Below are positions 13,053 to 28,000 of a stretch of DNA of 64,000 bases, piece after piece. How positions within the stretch are numbered: the stretch's first letter is position 1; the number at the start of each line of letters is the position of its first letter. The notes below the pieces were generated by a model, which saw only the letters and a list, made by a program, of their open reading frames with translations, had not been told where the DNA came from and ran no database searches. Source of the DNA: Serilophus lunatus (taxonomy: Eukaryota; Chordata; Aves; Passeriformes; Eurylaimidae); NCBI GenBank assembly GCA_013399895.1, contig VXBA01000121.1, positions 744,001-808,000 of the forward strand, read 5' to 3'. The position numbers and the translations under genes were made by a program.

Positions 13053-16000
13053 NNNNNNNNNNNNNNNNNNNNNNNNNNNNNNNNNNNNNNNNNNNNNNNN
13101 NNNNNNNNNNNNNNNNNNNNNNNNNNNNNNNNNNNNNNNNNNNNNNNNNNNNNNNNNNNNNNNNNNNNNNNNNTCTCTCTTTCTCTCTTTCTCTCTTTCT
13201 CTCTTTCTCTCTTTCTCTCTTTCTCTCTTTCTCTCTTTCTCTCTTTCTCTCTTTCTCTCTCTCTCTCTTTCCTTTCTCCCTCCTTCCCTCTCCTCCCCTC
13301 TCTGTACAGACACAATGGAGGTGGTGGGTGTTATGGGTGGAGTTCCAATTCTCAACAAACAGATATGTTTTTAAAGACTTGTTTACACAATCTTTTTCAT
13401 ATTATTTCTCAAAGCCCTGCCTTTTCCATTGGGAATAGCCTCAGAAGTTGCTCAGAACATATACTGACCTGTTATAGCAACTTCCTCATGCTGGGCCTCT
13501 TTCTTGCCTTGCTATGCAGTCTCTGCCCCAGTCTCAGCAAGCACTTTGTCTGTGTTTGTTTTTTCTCTGTCTCTGTAGTCTCTATCTGTTATGTCAGGAA
13601 GTGATGGTTGCAGCTGGCCCTTTGCATAGCAGTGCCAGTAGACTTTGTTTATGGAGGAAAAAGTGATATATTCTGGTGCATTCAAAAAAGGAAGAAAACT
13701 TGGCCTGTTCTCTCTGCTACAGGAAGGGGAGAAGATGCTCCATGAAAAGCACTATGCCTCAGAAGCCATTCAGTCCAGACTGCAAGAAATGGAAGAGCTA
13801 TGGGAGGAACTGCTAACAAGTTGCCAGGATAAATGGACCAAACTGCAGGATGCTTACAAGGTAATACAACATACCAGCAGTTGGATCTTGGTGTTATTTC
13901 CAGAGATAGTACGGCTCTTTGCTACTTGTCTCATCTACAAGTGTGTCACGATACAATCAAATTTGATTCCTCAAGACAATTAGTGCAAAGAAACTACTAA
14001 GTGTGGACTGACTGAATGGAATTGGCAGGAGAATTGGAGGTCCCTATGGAAGGAAAACATTTGTAGATTGGGCTCCCTTCTTGTTTCTGCTGCTAGTTTA
14101 GGTCCAGATTCTAGAGACAGGGTTACTGAGGAAATATGTGTTTACTAACATGTGTCAACTCTCTGCATCTGTCACAGAGGTATCTTTTCTCAAACACATT
14201 GAGAAAGAAGCCCACAGCTGCTTTTCATTCTCCTAGATTCAGACACATGAGTTCTCACTACTGTGAGATATGCATAGGCTATCAGACAATTTGTGTTATA
14301 AAATAGAGCTCTCCCTTTAAATACCTTCCTTTTAAGGTACTGTGTCCATGATCTGCATTTGTGCAACACAAGTAAGATAAGATCTTGGTATTTTCTGCAT
14401 CTTCATCATGACTAAATTCTCTTTTTCATTTCAATTACCATCCTAAGTGGGAAGAGTTCACTGAGCACTGAGCACTGCTCCATTTTGTGTGCAGCTCTTA
14501 CTGAAAATGAACAAGATTTTTACATCACATTGTCCTAAAGCTTTAAATGATCTTTCATTCTTGCTTGTTCTCAGGGTCTTCATTTTCAACGAAGTGTAGA
14601 GGACACAGAAAAATGGTTGGAAGGTGTGGAAAATGAGCTGAAAGCACCATATAGTAACAACGATCTGGTAGTTTTGAACAGTCATCTGAAGAAACAAGAG
14701 GAACTGGAGGAAGATATTGCTGGTCATAGGGACCGGCTCCAAGAGCTCGTGATCACAGCTCAGCAATTCCAGAAGGAGAAACATTTTCTTGCTGATGAAC
14801 TAGAAGAGAGGGTGGATCAACTGGTGCAGAGGTGCGTGAGTGCCTGGCTTGTCTCCGGCCAGCTTTTTCCTAGTTTTATCAGCCTTTTTCTTCCCTGAAT
14901 ATTATTTTTTCTTTCCTTCTCTACACCATTCTGAAAATAATGTTTTGCATTCATTCCTTATCAGTCTCTGGTCCTCACTGGATTATCCTTAAAACCTACA
15001 GATACAAAAGACTACGTGAACCTCTGCAGGAGAGACGTGGAAATCTGGAGGCAAGCAGACTTCAGTACCAGTTCTTCCGAGATGTTGATGAGGAGTTGGC
15101 TTGGGTTCATGAGAAGCTTCCCATGGCTTCTTCCAGGGATTATGGTCAATCCCTGGCAACTGTTCAGAGTCTACAAGAAAAGCATCAGGTAGCATTAGTC
15201 CCTTCTCAGTCCTTAGAATCAAATAGAGAACATTAAACTAGATGTGTCTCTAAGAAACTTCATCTGCTGTGCTTCGGCCAGCAGGAGTCATGATGCCAGG
15301 AATTACTCTTATCTCTTTCATTTTTGATGGATATGTCCTTTACTTGGCAACATGTGAGATTCCATCCTGCTTATCATTGCAGTGATGCAAGTACCACACC
15401 ATATGCTTTTCTCTGGCCACTTCTTTCTGTTAACTGAGTCCAATACCTGGCCTTTTCAATGCAAAATAGATTTTACAAGCTTGTGCATGCTTTCATAGGT
15501 TCTTTGGGCAACAGATGTCCTAGCAAAATTCTTTGAAACTCAGTTAACTACATCCAAAAAAGTTCATTGCGCAAAAGCCTCAGGATGAGCTCTCACGAAA
15601 ACATTTTTCCCAACATTTTTTTCTATTCTAAAGGGAAGGAGATAAAAGGGCATTCTTATGATCCCTCGCTGACCTTCATTCCAGTAGCTTTCAAGATAGC
15701 TGCAGAATTATTTCACAAGGCTCAGATGGGCCATCAGAGAAAGCCGTGAAAGATGGAATACTATCATCTCAAACACCAATAAAACAACAGCTGCCTTCCT
15801 GATAATTTTTAATAAGGAATACTGTCTCTCTGCAAAAACAAGGTGGAAAAAAAATAGTCCAGCTAAAAGTTTCCAGCAGCTGTTGCTATTTAAAGTTAGC
15901 AAGTGACAGCCCACTTAAGTGCCATGTCAAGTGCCTCTGTGGAAAATCTGTGCAACCTGCATTAGGATTGGGAAAGACAGAGATCATATAAATTATGAAA

Positions 16001-19000
16001 GTGCGTGATATGTATCCAGTGAGAGAGAAAGCCAAAGCATTTGATGCAATCATTACCAAACAGTAAGAATGAAAAACTTGTTTTATCATAATTAAAAGTG
16101 TAAGTGGTGTCATGTGTGCAATTACTCCTAAAAATAACAGTTGACATGGTAGGAAAGTAGTTAAATTCACAAAAGAAAAAACATTAGCCCTGAATTAATC
16201 TGAAAAAGTATTCCAAGTAACTGACAGAACAGAGGAAGTACTGCTTCAGGCTGCAATTGTCTTCGTGTTAATTGGCTAAGTCTCAAAATTTTTCACTAAA
16301 CTGTGAGAATGGGAGATAAAAACCAGAGTTTTAGTGCATTAAAAAAAATGCCAATTCTCCTGCCATTTTACTTACTCTTCTGGAAACGGGATTAAAATAT
16401 AATCTTTAATTCTCAATGTGTTAGAAGCTAGAGACTCCATGCCTTCTTTTTAATGCTAGTTTATGAGCGAGCAAATCTCAGAGGTAAAATAAGAATTTAA
16501 CAGTAAAGAGTCAAATATCTTATTAGTCCATCCTCTATTGTTCATCTTAATGAGCCAGACTTGAAAAATTTAGTGCTTGGTTTGTTGCCACAAAAGACAG
16601 TGTATGAAATGCATCAATTTAAGAAAAAAAGAAACAATAATCTGCCTTGCAAAATAGGATTTACACGCAAATACAATATGCTTACAAACAGCTGCTTGGC
16701 TTGGAATAGATATGGTGTCACATTTCAACAACATAGTGAATGTCTTGAAATTAAAAGGGGAAACTTAAAGGCAAGATTAGAATCAGAGCTCTTTTCCATC
16801 CAAATCTGACATAAATTGACAAAGAAGCTCCTCTCCTCATAGAGGGCATCTCTTTTACATTAGCACAGCACTGTAATCTATCTGTGAAGCTGCTGTTTCA
16901 TAGCTATGAAATGAAACAGAACAATTTGTGGAGTTTATTTGTGCTCAAAGTGCTCATGCAAGGTGCTCAACCAAGGAATGCATGTACAGGTTCAGACAAA
17001 TCACAGCATGGTCCTTGCCTACCCAGGCAAATATCATATGAGAGGGTATATGGAGGTATGCATATACTTTTAAAAGGTACCAATCTTCAGAAATTAATTT
17101 CAAGTAAAGTCTTTGAGAAATGGTTCAGGTAGTTTTCTTCTCTCCTTGTCCTATTGGACTCCTGATAGTATGTGTACTCACAGCATTTGCAATGATGATT
17201 ATGCAAAGCTGCATCTTCTGCAAAGGCACTGGCAAGTGGTAAATACTACTAAGCAGGTACTGAGCAGTATTGTTCTTACCTAGATGCACCATTCAAGAAA
17301 CTCCATGTAATGGAGTGGAAGTGGGTATATTTCAGTGACATCTACAGACAAGGGGTTTGGGCTTAGAATCTCTTCCTTCCAAACTCTGAGGTGAATATAC
17401 AACAAAGTGCAAACTTCATGGCTAATTTGATTTCTATAATCACTCCTTCATCCAAAAAATGTCTTCCACTCCACTAAGAGCATGCATTTAGTCTTTGTAC
17501 CTCTGACCTATCTTCATGAACAGAAAGCAAATTTATAATTACATTATAACTACATTTTCAGGAATAAAAATCTTCATGACTTTCATTTTTGGTTTGTCAT
17601 GTTACTCTTTTACTCTTTCCAGAATTAAACAAATGAGATAAACAGTCGGGATGCTTTGACCAAAGCAGTGCTAAGTACTGGACAGAAATTGGTAAGGGGA
17701 GGTCATTCAGCCTCCCGCAAGATTATGGAGCATCTGAAGGAGCTTGAGGCTTCTGTAGAAAACTTGAAGGCAGAGGCTCAAGAGAGGAGACAGAAGCTCA
17801 TGCAGTCGTATAAGTCCCACCTGTTCCTAAATGAGGTAAAAGTGTTTCCTGAGAGGTTTATTTTGGTCTTTCTTTGCTTAAAAGAACCTATATTGTTGAA
17901 TGAATATAAGTGCTGAGAAAGGAATAGAATTCATAACTGTTCTGATTTTTTGTATCTGGATACAGTGGAGAAATAACAGTTATCTTTCCAATTAACTGCA
18001 GTGAGTAACATGTAGTTGCAACTACAGGGTTCTGGGTTCACACTTTTTGGAAGTGTCAGCTAGACTGCATTACAGGAAGACACCTAAGCTACTCTGTTTG
18101 CACTGATATGTCAGCGCAGCACTGCTTTCTAGTTTCCTTTATCTTGACCTAAACCAGGCTGTGTTAAGGCTCATCCCTGTATTTTATACAGCTACTGGAA
18201 GTGGAGGCATGGCTGGCAGAGAGGAGTTTCATTCTGGAGACTTCTGATTATGGGAAGAATGAGGAATCCACACAAGTTTTGCTTCGTAAACTTGAAGCTA
18301 CCAAACTGGACATGGATAGTTTCAGGACTCGGATCGAGAAAGTACAGGAGACAGGTGCCAGCTTAATAAAAAAAGACAGTCTGGACAGGTAGGAAAATGA
18401 AAACATGCTTCTTCTCTAGGCCTAAGAGAAACGCCCAGAGAAGGCAAATATGGAAAAGTTCGACACTTTTTGATGGCTCATTCAGAAACAAGACTCCCAA
18501 GGACATCCATCTCTCCCTCATCACCATCACACACACTGAGCCTCTCAAAAATCTTGGTGATTGTTTTAATGTTTTCATGACTATTTTTTTTAACAACAGG
18601 CCAACTAGGGCATACCAGCTTCTTTTCTCATCATCTATTCCTGGGAACTGTCACCTACTTCTAATTTACCACAAATGTTCAAAAACCACTGTGCTTGTGA
18701 AAGGAAATGAACATTCTTGACAATTCATTTGGTTTCATTGCAAGTTTGTTTTTATACTTGGGGAGAAGAAAGTGAAAAGAGTAGCCATTTGTATGATTTA
18801 CTTTAATGTCCTAAATTAGCTAGCTTTAATGGCTCAATATAACTCACCCTATGATATTATCTTGTTTATTCTGTTTTTTAAAGGTGTTGCAAATTCAACA
18901 AGTCAGAAAAGACAACATTTAAAAAGAACAATAAAACGAAGATAAACTTTCTGATTCTTGTTCTTTGCAGCTCAGTCATACTTTCAAAACTTCAGGGGAT

Positions 19001-22000
19001 CCTAGCAGACTACCAATCTCTCCTACAGAAGTGTGAGACTCAGAGAAAATGCCTGCAAGAACAATTGCAGCTCTATCAGTTTGAAAGAGAATTCCAGCTG
19101 GTGGATGCATGGCTTTCCAGTAAACAGTCTGTAGCAGAGTCCGATGACTATGGACAGGACTTAGATGATGTTGAGGTAAAAGAAAATAAAAAATATTGCA
19201 CGTATTGTGTGGCAAAGCAGAAATACAATTGCTGTAATTTTTGTGTAGCTGCTGACAGTGAAGCATGTTACAGCAGCAAAAACTAAGCAACCAGTTATCT
19301 CTGCAGCAGGAACGGGCTGGCTTCTAGTCATACAGGTAGCATCATCCAACAGAAAAAGTAGGTGTATGAGAAAGTTAGCTTTTCTTGGGATAAAGGGAGG
19401 TCAGTACATTCCACTGCTTGTCCTGATTAGAAGTTTGACAAGACAACAATTTGACCACAGGCCATGCTCTTATAACAATTTCCATCAAAAACATCAGGAT
19501 GCAGCATTCACACATCTAGCTGTTGATTTCAGAGATAAATTCCTCCTTGGGGCACACGGTGCAGAGAGGTGTAATTCATTGTGCCCACTCCTCAAGAACT
19601 GCTGCATGTGTAGACAAGTTATGTTATTAGCTTTTGATCTGGGCAGCTTCTGCCTGTCAGGATGTGGGTGACTTTTCTCTATGACAGAGGATGTCAAATG
19701 ATCACAATAGATGTCGCCTTTTGACTCCAGAGCATCTCTGTTTATCAAGTGATTTGCACTTGTAAATTGCAATACGTAGACTTTGTGTTGTACAGAACAG
19801 AGAAAGTGTCTCTCTCATAGAGGTAGGCAGAAATTCTTAAATCTGTGTTTGTGTCCGCATTTGTTCCGCAGGTGCTGGAGAAAAAGTTTAAAGATTTTGT
19901 AAATGAGGTGAAACCTCTGGGACATTCTAAAGTTGTCTCCTTAAATGAATTAGCATCTAAACTGGAAAAAGAGGGCCACAGTAAGATGGACATTATCCAG
20001 AAGAGAATAAAGCAAACCAATGAAATGTGGGAGAAACTATGCCATTCCATTCAGACAAGGACAGAGGTAGGAAATACACGAAAAACTGGAGCACTGGTTT
20101 CGCTGCAGTTTCCCATGTCCTTCTTTCTTTCCCAAATCAGCACATTTGTCATGTTGAAACACATGGTTTACAAGAGCAATATTTTGTTCAATTCTTTCTT
20201 GATCCATTTCCCTTTATAGCCACTGCTTGCCCTACTTTTCCTGGCAAGGCTTGAAAGATATTTATCAGCCTCAAGTAATTGTTTTTCTTAATTCACTGCT
20301 AACTCTGGTTTCCTGAAAAACAAAACCAATCTAACAGTTTACCACCACTAAGAGGAGTCCAGCTCTGACAATTATTGGTCTCTTTATTGAACTACTTCTT
20401 AAACAGCTTGATAAACAAGATCAAAATCTCAAAAATTTTTTGCTGATTTAGCTACTTTAAGTCAAAGAAGGAGTATGGGAGAGAACATCATAGAGGACAC
20501 AGAGTCAAAGCCCCTACCTTTTGGCAGCAGTTAACTGTTAAAACAGGTCACTCCTTCTCAGGAAACTTTAGTCACATATATGTTTGAAAAAGCAGTGATG
20601 ATGCCTAGAACTAACCATTTTTGTTTAAGAAGAACATAAAATAGCAGATGTCCTTGACCCTTTTTTTCTTCTGCTGTTACATACACTTTTTGCTTATGAA
20701 GTAACTCAAGGCCACTATTGTCTGTTAGCAGAAATAAATGCATGACAATTGTTAATATATATTTTGACTATAAAATAGTATTAGAATATTTTTTAATCTT
20801 CTCATTTCAGATAAACATGACTTTTGCTTAACATCTCTTGCTTTCACTGTTTGCAGTGTAGACCTGTATTCCAAGCAAGTTTTTTAGAGCACCTTCTCTG
20901 GTGTAGACAGCTACCTTTAGAGGAAAATTCATGATCTCCATTTTGATCATTCATCTTATGTAGGGATAAATTGCTCTTTGGAGACATCTGCTTCTTTCCA
21001 TTGTCCTAGAGAACTTGGGAAAATTAGATTATCTTAACACCTCACTTTCAGGTGACTTAAGTGGGAAGGTGTTTCATTCTCACTTTTGTTCAGGTTGTAC
21101 TGCATTATGACATAACAAGGTTACTTTTTTTTGTGTTGCAGACATTATACAGTATTGCCATTAAATTGCTTCTTTATTCCAGAATCTAAGAGCAGCACAT
21201 CAAGTTCACCAGTATGATCACGATGTGGATGAAGTAAAGGGCTGGATGCAGGAGAAAGAGGCAGTGGTGGATATAGAAGATTATGGGTATGATCTTCCCG
21301 GTGTGCAGACACTTCTCAGCCATCTTGAAGGAGTAGAGGTAAGGAAGCAGTGGCAAAGCAGTGGCAGAAAAGCATAGATGGAAAAAAATAAACCAAAAGG
21401 AGACTAATGCCTTGATTTAAAATACTTTCAAGTGTCTTGTCTGCAGGCCAATAACAGATAAATTCATTACATCCTTAAATATTCTTTGTGCTTGACAGAA
21501 GAGGGCTTTTTACTACTATTTTTAACATTGTGATATTATATTATTAATGCCTTGTTTCTAAGGATGAGCTTGTTTTCTAAAATCTATTCCAAATTGTTAT
21601 TATAATTACAAAGGCATTATCTGAACTACAGGAGGCTTCAGCTCAACACCTACCAAAATAATCAGTGTGTCATATCTAAAGAAATTTTTTCTATATTTGA
21701 TGATGAATGTTAAAAGGCATTGAAAGAAAACTGAGAGGAAAACTCTTAACAGATTATTTTTCCAGCCTCTTTGCATCCAGAGGGTAGAAAAGATATGCAC
21801 CATATTGAAAACCTTCTTTTGATAAATCTAATTAGTGACTTGGTCTTTCAATCCATTCTGACTCTGTTCCAGAGAGATCTAGGAGTCATCATGAAAGAGC
21901 TGGAACGGATTCGAGGAGAGGCTTGGCACCTCAGCCGCACATACCCTGAAGTTAAGGAAAATATCATGGAGAGACTCACAGATGTGGATGAGTTCTGGGA

Positions 22001-25000
22001 AAACCTGGACAAAAAGTTTCTGGAGAGGAAGGCAAAACTGAGCCAGGCAGAACAAGTCCAGCTCTACTTCAACGACTGCAGGGAGCTGATGTATGTGTTG
22101 GCCCCTTGGTCTCAGCAGTGGGCCTTATTTCTTGTCTTTCCTGTATAGGATTTTCCAAATTATGCCTGTCTTTTGAACTCTGTCCCAGGTGCTCTGCAGC
22201 TTGCTTTCAAATCTCTTTGAATAAATAATACGTGGCATCTTCTCAACAGAACTTCACAGAACACATAGAGGTGACTGTGATGCTTCAGCAAAGCATGCAT
22301 GATGAAGCCAATTTTTTAGACTATTTCCTAAGCAGTCTTGGAGAATTCAGACACTCTGGAGAGATGTGGTAGATTCACAATTCTAACTGAAAATACTGCT
22401 GGTACTGTATAAAGATAGGGTATCTCTGGCTAGATAATGAAGTAATTAGTACACCTGCACACATATCAATAACCCTTTCTCTGAGTCAAAGCAGCTACAT
22501 TAAGGTAATCTTCTAGAACAGGTTAGCACTTGCTCAAATGCTTAAAGTGTCTTGCACACATGTATCTAATGGCACTGCCTAGCGCCCTTTTGTCCATTCT
22601 TGTTAGGGGTCATTTTTTTCAAGAATTCAATTCCTGGGAAATTCCTTTCCCCTCCCTTTTTTAGTCTGTATTAGAACAAAATGTTGAATATTTAAAGTGT
22701 CTACAAATGTTTTAAAAAACATATGCTGATCTAAATGTCTCATTTTGTTTAACTCGATCATGCCAATGTATCTATAAGCAGACGTTTAACATAAAAATTG
22801 AAATAGCTCATGGAAATACGCTAAACACAAAGCATCAGACCTGAAATCAGGTAAATCAAGATGCATTGGTTTATGCCAGCTGAGACTCATGAAGTAAAAA
22901 ATTTTCCTTTCAAAGTATCTACCGATATATTTCTTTGCATGAGTGCTCTGTATTCATATGAAGAACCTTCATGCATAGTGATAAGGTTTTGATGGATATC
23001 TGAAAGTCTCTGTGATCCTCTATAATGTATGAAAGTACTGTTGATGTGTATTGCCTCAGTGTTCATAGTTAGTTTCTTCTGAGCATTTGAATGCACAATG
23101 CTTCAGCATGCACAGATGCTCCAGATATCTTTCCAATAGGAAACAGCCCTGAGAATTTTATATCAGGTTATAAAAACACACAGATGTGTGCATAAACCTT
23201 CATCAATGTATTTTGTATATTGTTATGGTTTAACCCAAGTCAGCAGCTAAATACCACACAGTCGCTTACTCACTCCCCCAGGCCTCCAGTGGGATGGGGA
23301 GAAGGATCAGAAATAAGAAAAAAAACAAAACAAAACAAACAAAAAACCCCCCAACTGTGTTAAGAACAGTTCAATAATTGAAATAAACCAAAATATAATA
23401 ATATCAATGATGTTATTACTAATGATGAACATAATAATTTTAATTAAAACAACCAAAAAAAGAGGAAAATAACGCTCCCCCCCCAAAAAAAAATTATTGA
23501 TGCACAATACAATTGCTCAATACCCACTGATCAGTACCCAGCCTCTCCCCATGCACAATTGCCCCTTCTGACCAACTACCCCCCATTTATATACTGGACA
23601 TGATGTTCTGTGGTAATGGAATATCTTTTGGCTAGTTCTGGTCAGCTGTCCTGGCTTTGTTTCTTCCTTGCCCAGCTTGTGCATCTCCTCACTGGCAGAG
23701 CGTGCGAGACTGAGAAATCCTTGACTTAGAGTAAGCACTGCTCAGCAATAACCAAAACATCCGTGTGTTAGCAACATTTTTCTCATACTAAATCAAAAAC
23801 ACAGCACTGCACCAGTTACAAAGAAGAAAATTAACTCTAACCCAGCCAAAATCAGTGAAACAATATTAATATCTTTTGTGAGCAAATAAAAGTCTGTATA
23901 GATGTGCATGCAGCTATAGGATGTATGCATTCCCAAATATCCAACAGACTCAGATTCCTTCCCTTTTTACCCTTCTATAGGGCCTGGGCTAATGAGATGC
24001 ATGCACTAGTGATATCTGAGGAACTGGCAAATGACGTCCTGGGAGCTGAACTGCTTATCAAGCGTCACTTGGAATACAAACGTGAGATAGAGAAGCAGTG
24101 GCTAAAATATGAAGAAATGCAGCGGGCAGGAGGTGATCTGATGAAGAATGTACATTTCATGTCTGTGGAGGTGTGTTGATGAGTTAAATATTTTACAAAC
24201 AAGCATGAACAAAGACAAGAAAGGGACAGAAGTTGCAGCTTTGTCCCCATTTCAAAACAAATGAACTAAACAGGACAATCCATTTCTTTCCTGTTAAAAC
24301 CTACATGTGTCATGTGACACATATTGAAAGAAAACACCTTTTAAAGTACTTGTGATGCATCACAAGATGTCCCTGTGTACACAAGAAGATACGTAATTCT
24401 TCAAAAATGTGTAAAGGGACAAGAATGGTTTTTTGTAATTCTGTTATCTATATACCTTTAGAAGTTGCCCAAACTCAGATATCCTTTCTAAACTGTGCTG
24501 ACACCACAAAATTATCTAGAGGTCATCTTCCAAATCACAAAGGCTAAATCATTACATCTTAGTTGGTTGTCATGTGAAAATCTGATTGGATTTTTCACCT
24601 CCTGGCATTGCAAATGTTATTTTTCTAGATTGAAGAAAAACTGTTAGAGTTGTCAGAGCTGATGAAGAAGGTAAAGGAGAGCTGGGACATGAGGAAAGTG
24701 CTATATGAAGAAAACTGGGAGATTCAACTGCTCCGCAGAGAGCTAGAACAGGCAGAAGCATGGCTGACCGCCAAGGAGAGTTTTCTTTCAGATCCTAACT
24801 ATGGGGTGAGTAACAACAGTGCAACACTATTAAAACACTATTGAAACACTACTGAACGCTTTATGCCTCAGCATATACAGAGTGCTTGGCACATGTATCA
24901 GCTGAGGCCTGGAATTAGTCACAGTCTAAACAGTAAGGCACGCTAAGGATTAGAAAGGGCAGGAGCTCTGCCCCACTCCAGAAGTGAGGTCCTGGAAGTG

Positions 25001-28000
25001 GTGGCTTCCACGGAGTGGTAGAAGACTGGGAGAATTCCAGACCACTTTTTCAAATAAGATAACTTGTAGAGGGTCCAACCTTCCTTGTCACACTGAAAGT
25101 CTTTTTCAAAACGAAAAAAGGATTTTTCCCCACCTTATTCTTTCTAATTGAGCAGTAGAATGTTTTCTACAGCCAGCTTAATGGCTAGCTTGTAAATTCC
25201 CTTTTAAACACCAGCATCCATATTTTTGGGTTTTTGTTTTGTTTTTCTCACTGTTAACACTCTTCTGATAGTTTATAAGATGGGAAAACAAAGTCATAAA
25301 CTCAGATATCAAAAACCAAGCAGAGATCATGATCAAGTTTTAAGATGCATTTGTTGCAGGGCAGCTAGAATCTGTGTACTTAATCTGTACGTAAAGAGTT
25401 ATACCTGCAAGCCATGGTACTACATGGCTTTGCAGGAAAGGAAGGTTGTTATTTGAGCTCTTTTCCTCCCACACATCAGACAGGCTGCAAGCAGACCTTT
25501 ATTTAAGTGTAAATTTAGTTGTTTTTTTTACATACTAGCAGGGGTTTAGACATTCAATTAAAAAATTTTCAGAATTACCATTTGGCTAAATAAAATGGGT
25601 AATCTGAAAATTTTAGGCATAATCTCTTCTGATGGACTTGATTTTGGACTTCCCTATCTGGTAATTTTTCCTTTCAGGATTCAGTGTCTGAGGTAGAAGA
25701 ATTACTGAAAAAACACCATGATTTTGAGAAGATGCTTGCAGCACAGGAGGAGAAATTTGCTCAACTCAGCAGGAAAACTAAGGTGAGTACTAGAAGGTTG
25801 ATAAACTGTGTGTGAGGCGGCATGATGTGGGTCCTTGATTGTTTGGATGCCACTCCACATAAGAAAAAAGTCCTGTGCTGAGGTGGGGTAAATGAGTAAC
25901 CAAAGCTGAGATCTTGCAGACAGAGCAGCTGAGAACAAGATCCATTGGTGGATCAGAAGAGATCAACTAGTGAAGACATGGAAGTTTTCTTCTGCTAGGG
26001 GCAGCAAAATCATGTAAGGAACGGTGTGATCCCTTGCTGTACAGATGGAGAGATTTTGCTCCATTCAGGATTTCAGTAGGGAGCTGGAGCCATCTGAGAG
26101 TTCTAGAGGATAGCAAAGGGCTGAAAATAAAGGGAGACCAAAGCACCAATAAGCCTTTTTCTTTCTGGCATCTGAAATTCACATTGGATTGGGATAAGTA
26201 CCAAAAGTTTTCAGTGAGCCTCTCAGATCCTGTTTCAATGTGTGGGTATTTTTAAATTAGTTTCCTGAAATAACCAGCAAAGCATAGATTTTGTTTGACA
26301 TTAGGCTAAAAATTAGCTTAGCCAAATCTGTCTTTTGTTCAGTGGTTTGCAAATTGGCTAAATGGAGGGAAAAAGGCCCTTTCCTCTACAATTTTCTCTG
26401 AAAACATCCCTAGATAAAAATTTTTCTTACAGAAAACTTAAAGAAGCAATGCCACAAAAAAAGGAGCATAGGTTCTCTGAAACTTATTAAAAAATCAGCC
26501 TCTAGAGAAGTTAGCAAGGATAGGATTCACTGTATTTGAAATTAACTTCCATTAGTATACATGATTTGGGCAATAAAATCATGCTCAGCACACAGCAATT
26601 AAGTTCAGATCTAACTCTAAGAATGCCAGCAGAGGTACAGGCCTTGAAATTCAGTGTTAGGAGGGTGCATTTGAAAACATATTCCTACTTAAAATAATAA
26701 GTAACTTAGGTAAGTATCCATGAATGGAATGAAGATAATTTTTAAAAATGTAATACTGCTGTCCTACAGAGAGAGATGAATCTTCTGAAACAAGTGGATA
26801 CAGAAGACAGTGAGCAGAAGGCTAAAGGCAAAGTTGTTCGGGTTCCCTCTCTGAAAAGAAAAACATCTGACAGAAGGAATACACCACCAAAAGTGACGGA
26901 GATAAAGAGCACACCACCACTGCCATCTGTGCCCTCACCCAGCCTGTCCTGGAGGGCCCCACTTGAAACTATTTTCTCCCCCATCGAAAAGTCTCCGAAG
27001 TTCCAACAATTCATTGCTGAGGAAGTTCATGAAGCGCTGAGCAGCAACAAAACAGAAATGAATGCCGAGAAAAGGCTCAATGAAATTGTCACTCTGCCTA
27101 CAGCAGCAGGCCCAAAAACTACATCTTTGGAAACTCCTTTATCTCCTACTTCTACAAACCAGAAACGCAGTAGCGATTTGTCAGCATCAGATGCCACAGA
27201 CCATCTGTCTTCTCAGGAAAAAGGTGCTACAGGTTCCTCTTTCTCCAGCCTGCAGACCAAACTAAGGGCAGCACCACCTGAGCCTGGACAAGGTTCACTA
27301 GATAAATCACCAAACTTACTGCTGTCTAACTCCTCTTGGGAGAGATTACAGAATACGTCTTCGGTAAGTCCCAGGAAGTCTTGGCTTTCTCCTCAAAAAA
27401 CTGTGATCCTGTGCTAATTAAAGTAAGGCAATATAGGAATTTCTGTGTGAAAGTTAAGCACTATTCAGGGGAATTTCAGTGAATACACTCACGGAACCAA
27501 ACAACAAGAGGCAGTTTATGTGCCTTTGCACATGAAACCTAGGTCTTAGAAACTGTATTGGTTTCCGTTTTAATTTCCCAAACCGGAGGTTATTGCTGCT
27601 ACTGAATACTCAGCAGAGCACTTAACAACAGAGAGGAGATTCTGTTTTCAAAGAAGTGAGAGCCTACACCCTCTATAGGAGATGGCAGTGATTAATGTCC
27701 ACTGAGTCAGAGAGAGGCAGAACTTAATGACACACTTGCCAAAGAGCTGCCCTGTTGCAAGACTAGAACCAAGAACTCCTCCTTGCTCACCCCAGCAGGA
27801 GACACACTGCTAACTCATGGACAGGTAAAAATTGTTTCCTTTTGCTCCTGTGCTCTAAGAGGAATATTTGTCATATACCCCAGAGTACCAGTACACTATA
27901 CATTTTTGTGATTCAGTAATTGTAGAGTTGGTATGAGTAAGTAGAACAATTTAAGTTGTAAAAAATAACTAATAATATAAAAATAATATTTATTAATTAA

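Larger units (their letters stand above)
12301..13722 (+). other. SPTBN5 intron holding a microsatellite and sequence gap
   Basis: This 1.4 kb intron is dominated by the pyrimidine microsatellite and N run annotated separately (12969-13303). No other element is recognised. Confidence 0.7.

Noticed and set aside
12936..13358. Minus-strand Lys/Glu/Arg-rich open frames
   Set aside because: They are translations of the TTTC microsatellite and cross the N gap.
19258..19671. 137-codon plus-strand open frame
   Set aside because: It lies in the intron between SPTBN5 exons 18971-19175 and 19872-20066 and shows no recognisable domain.
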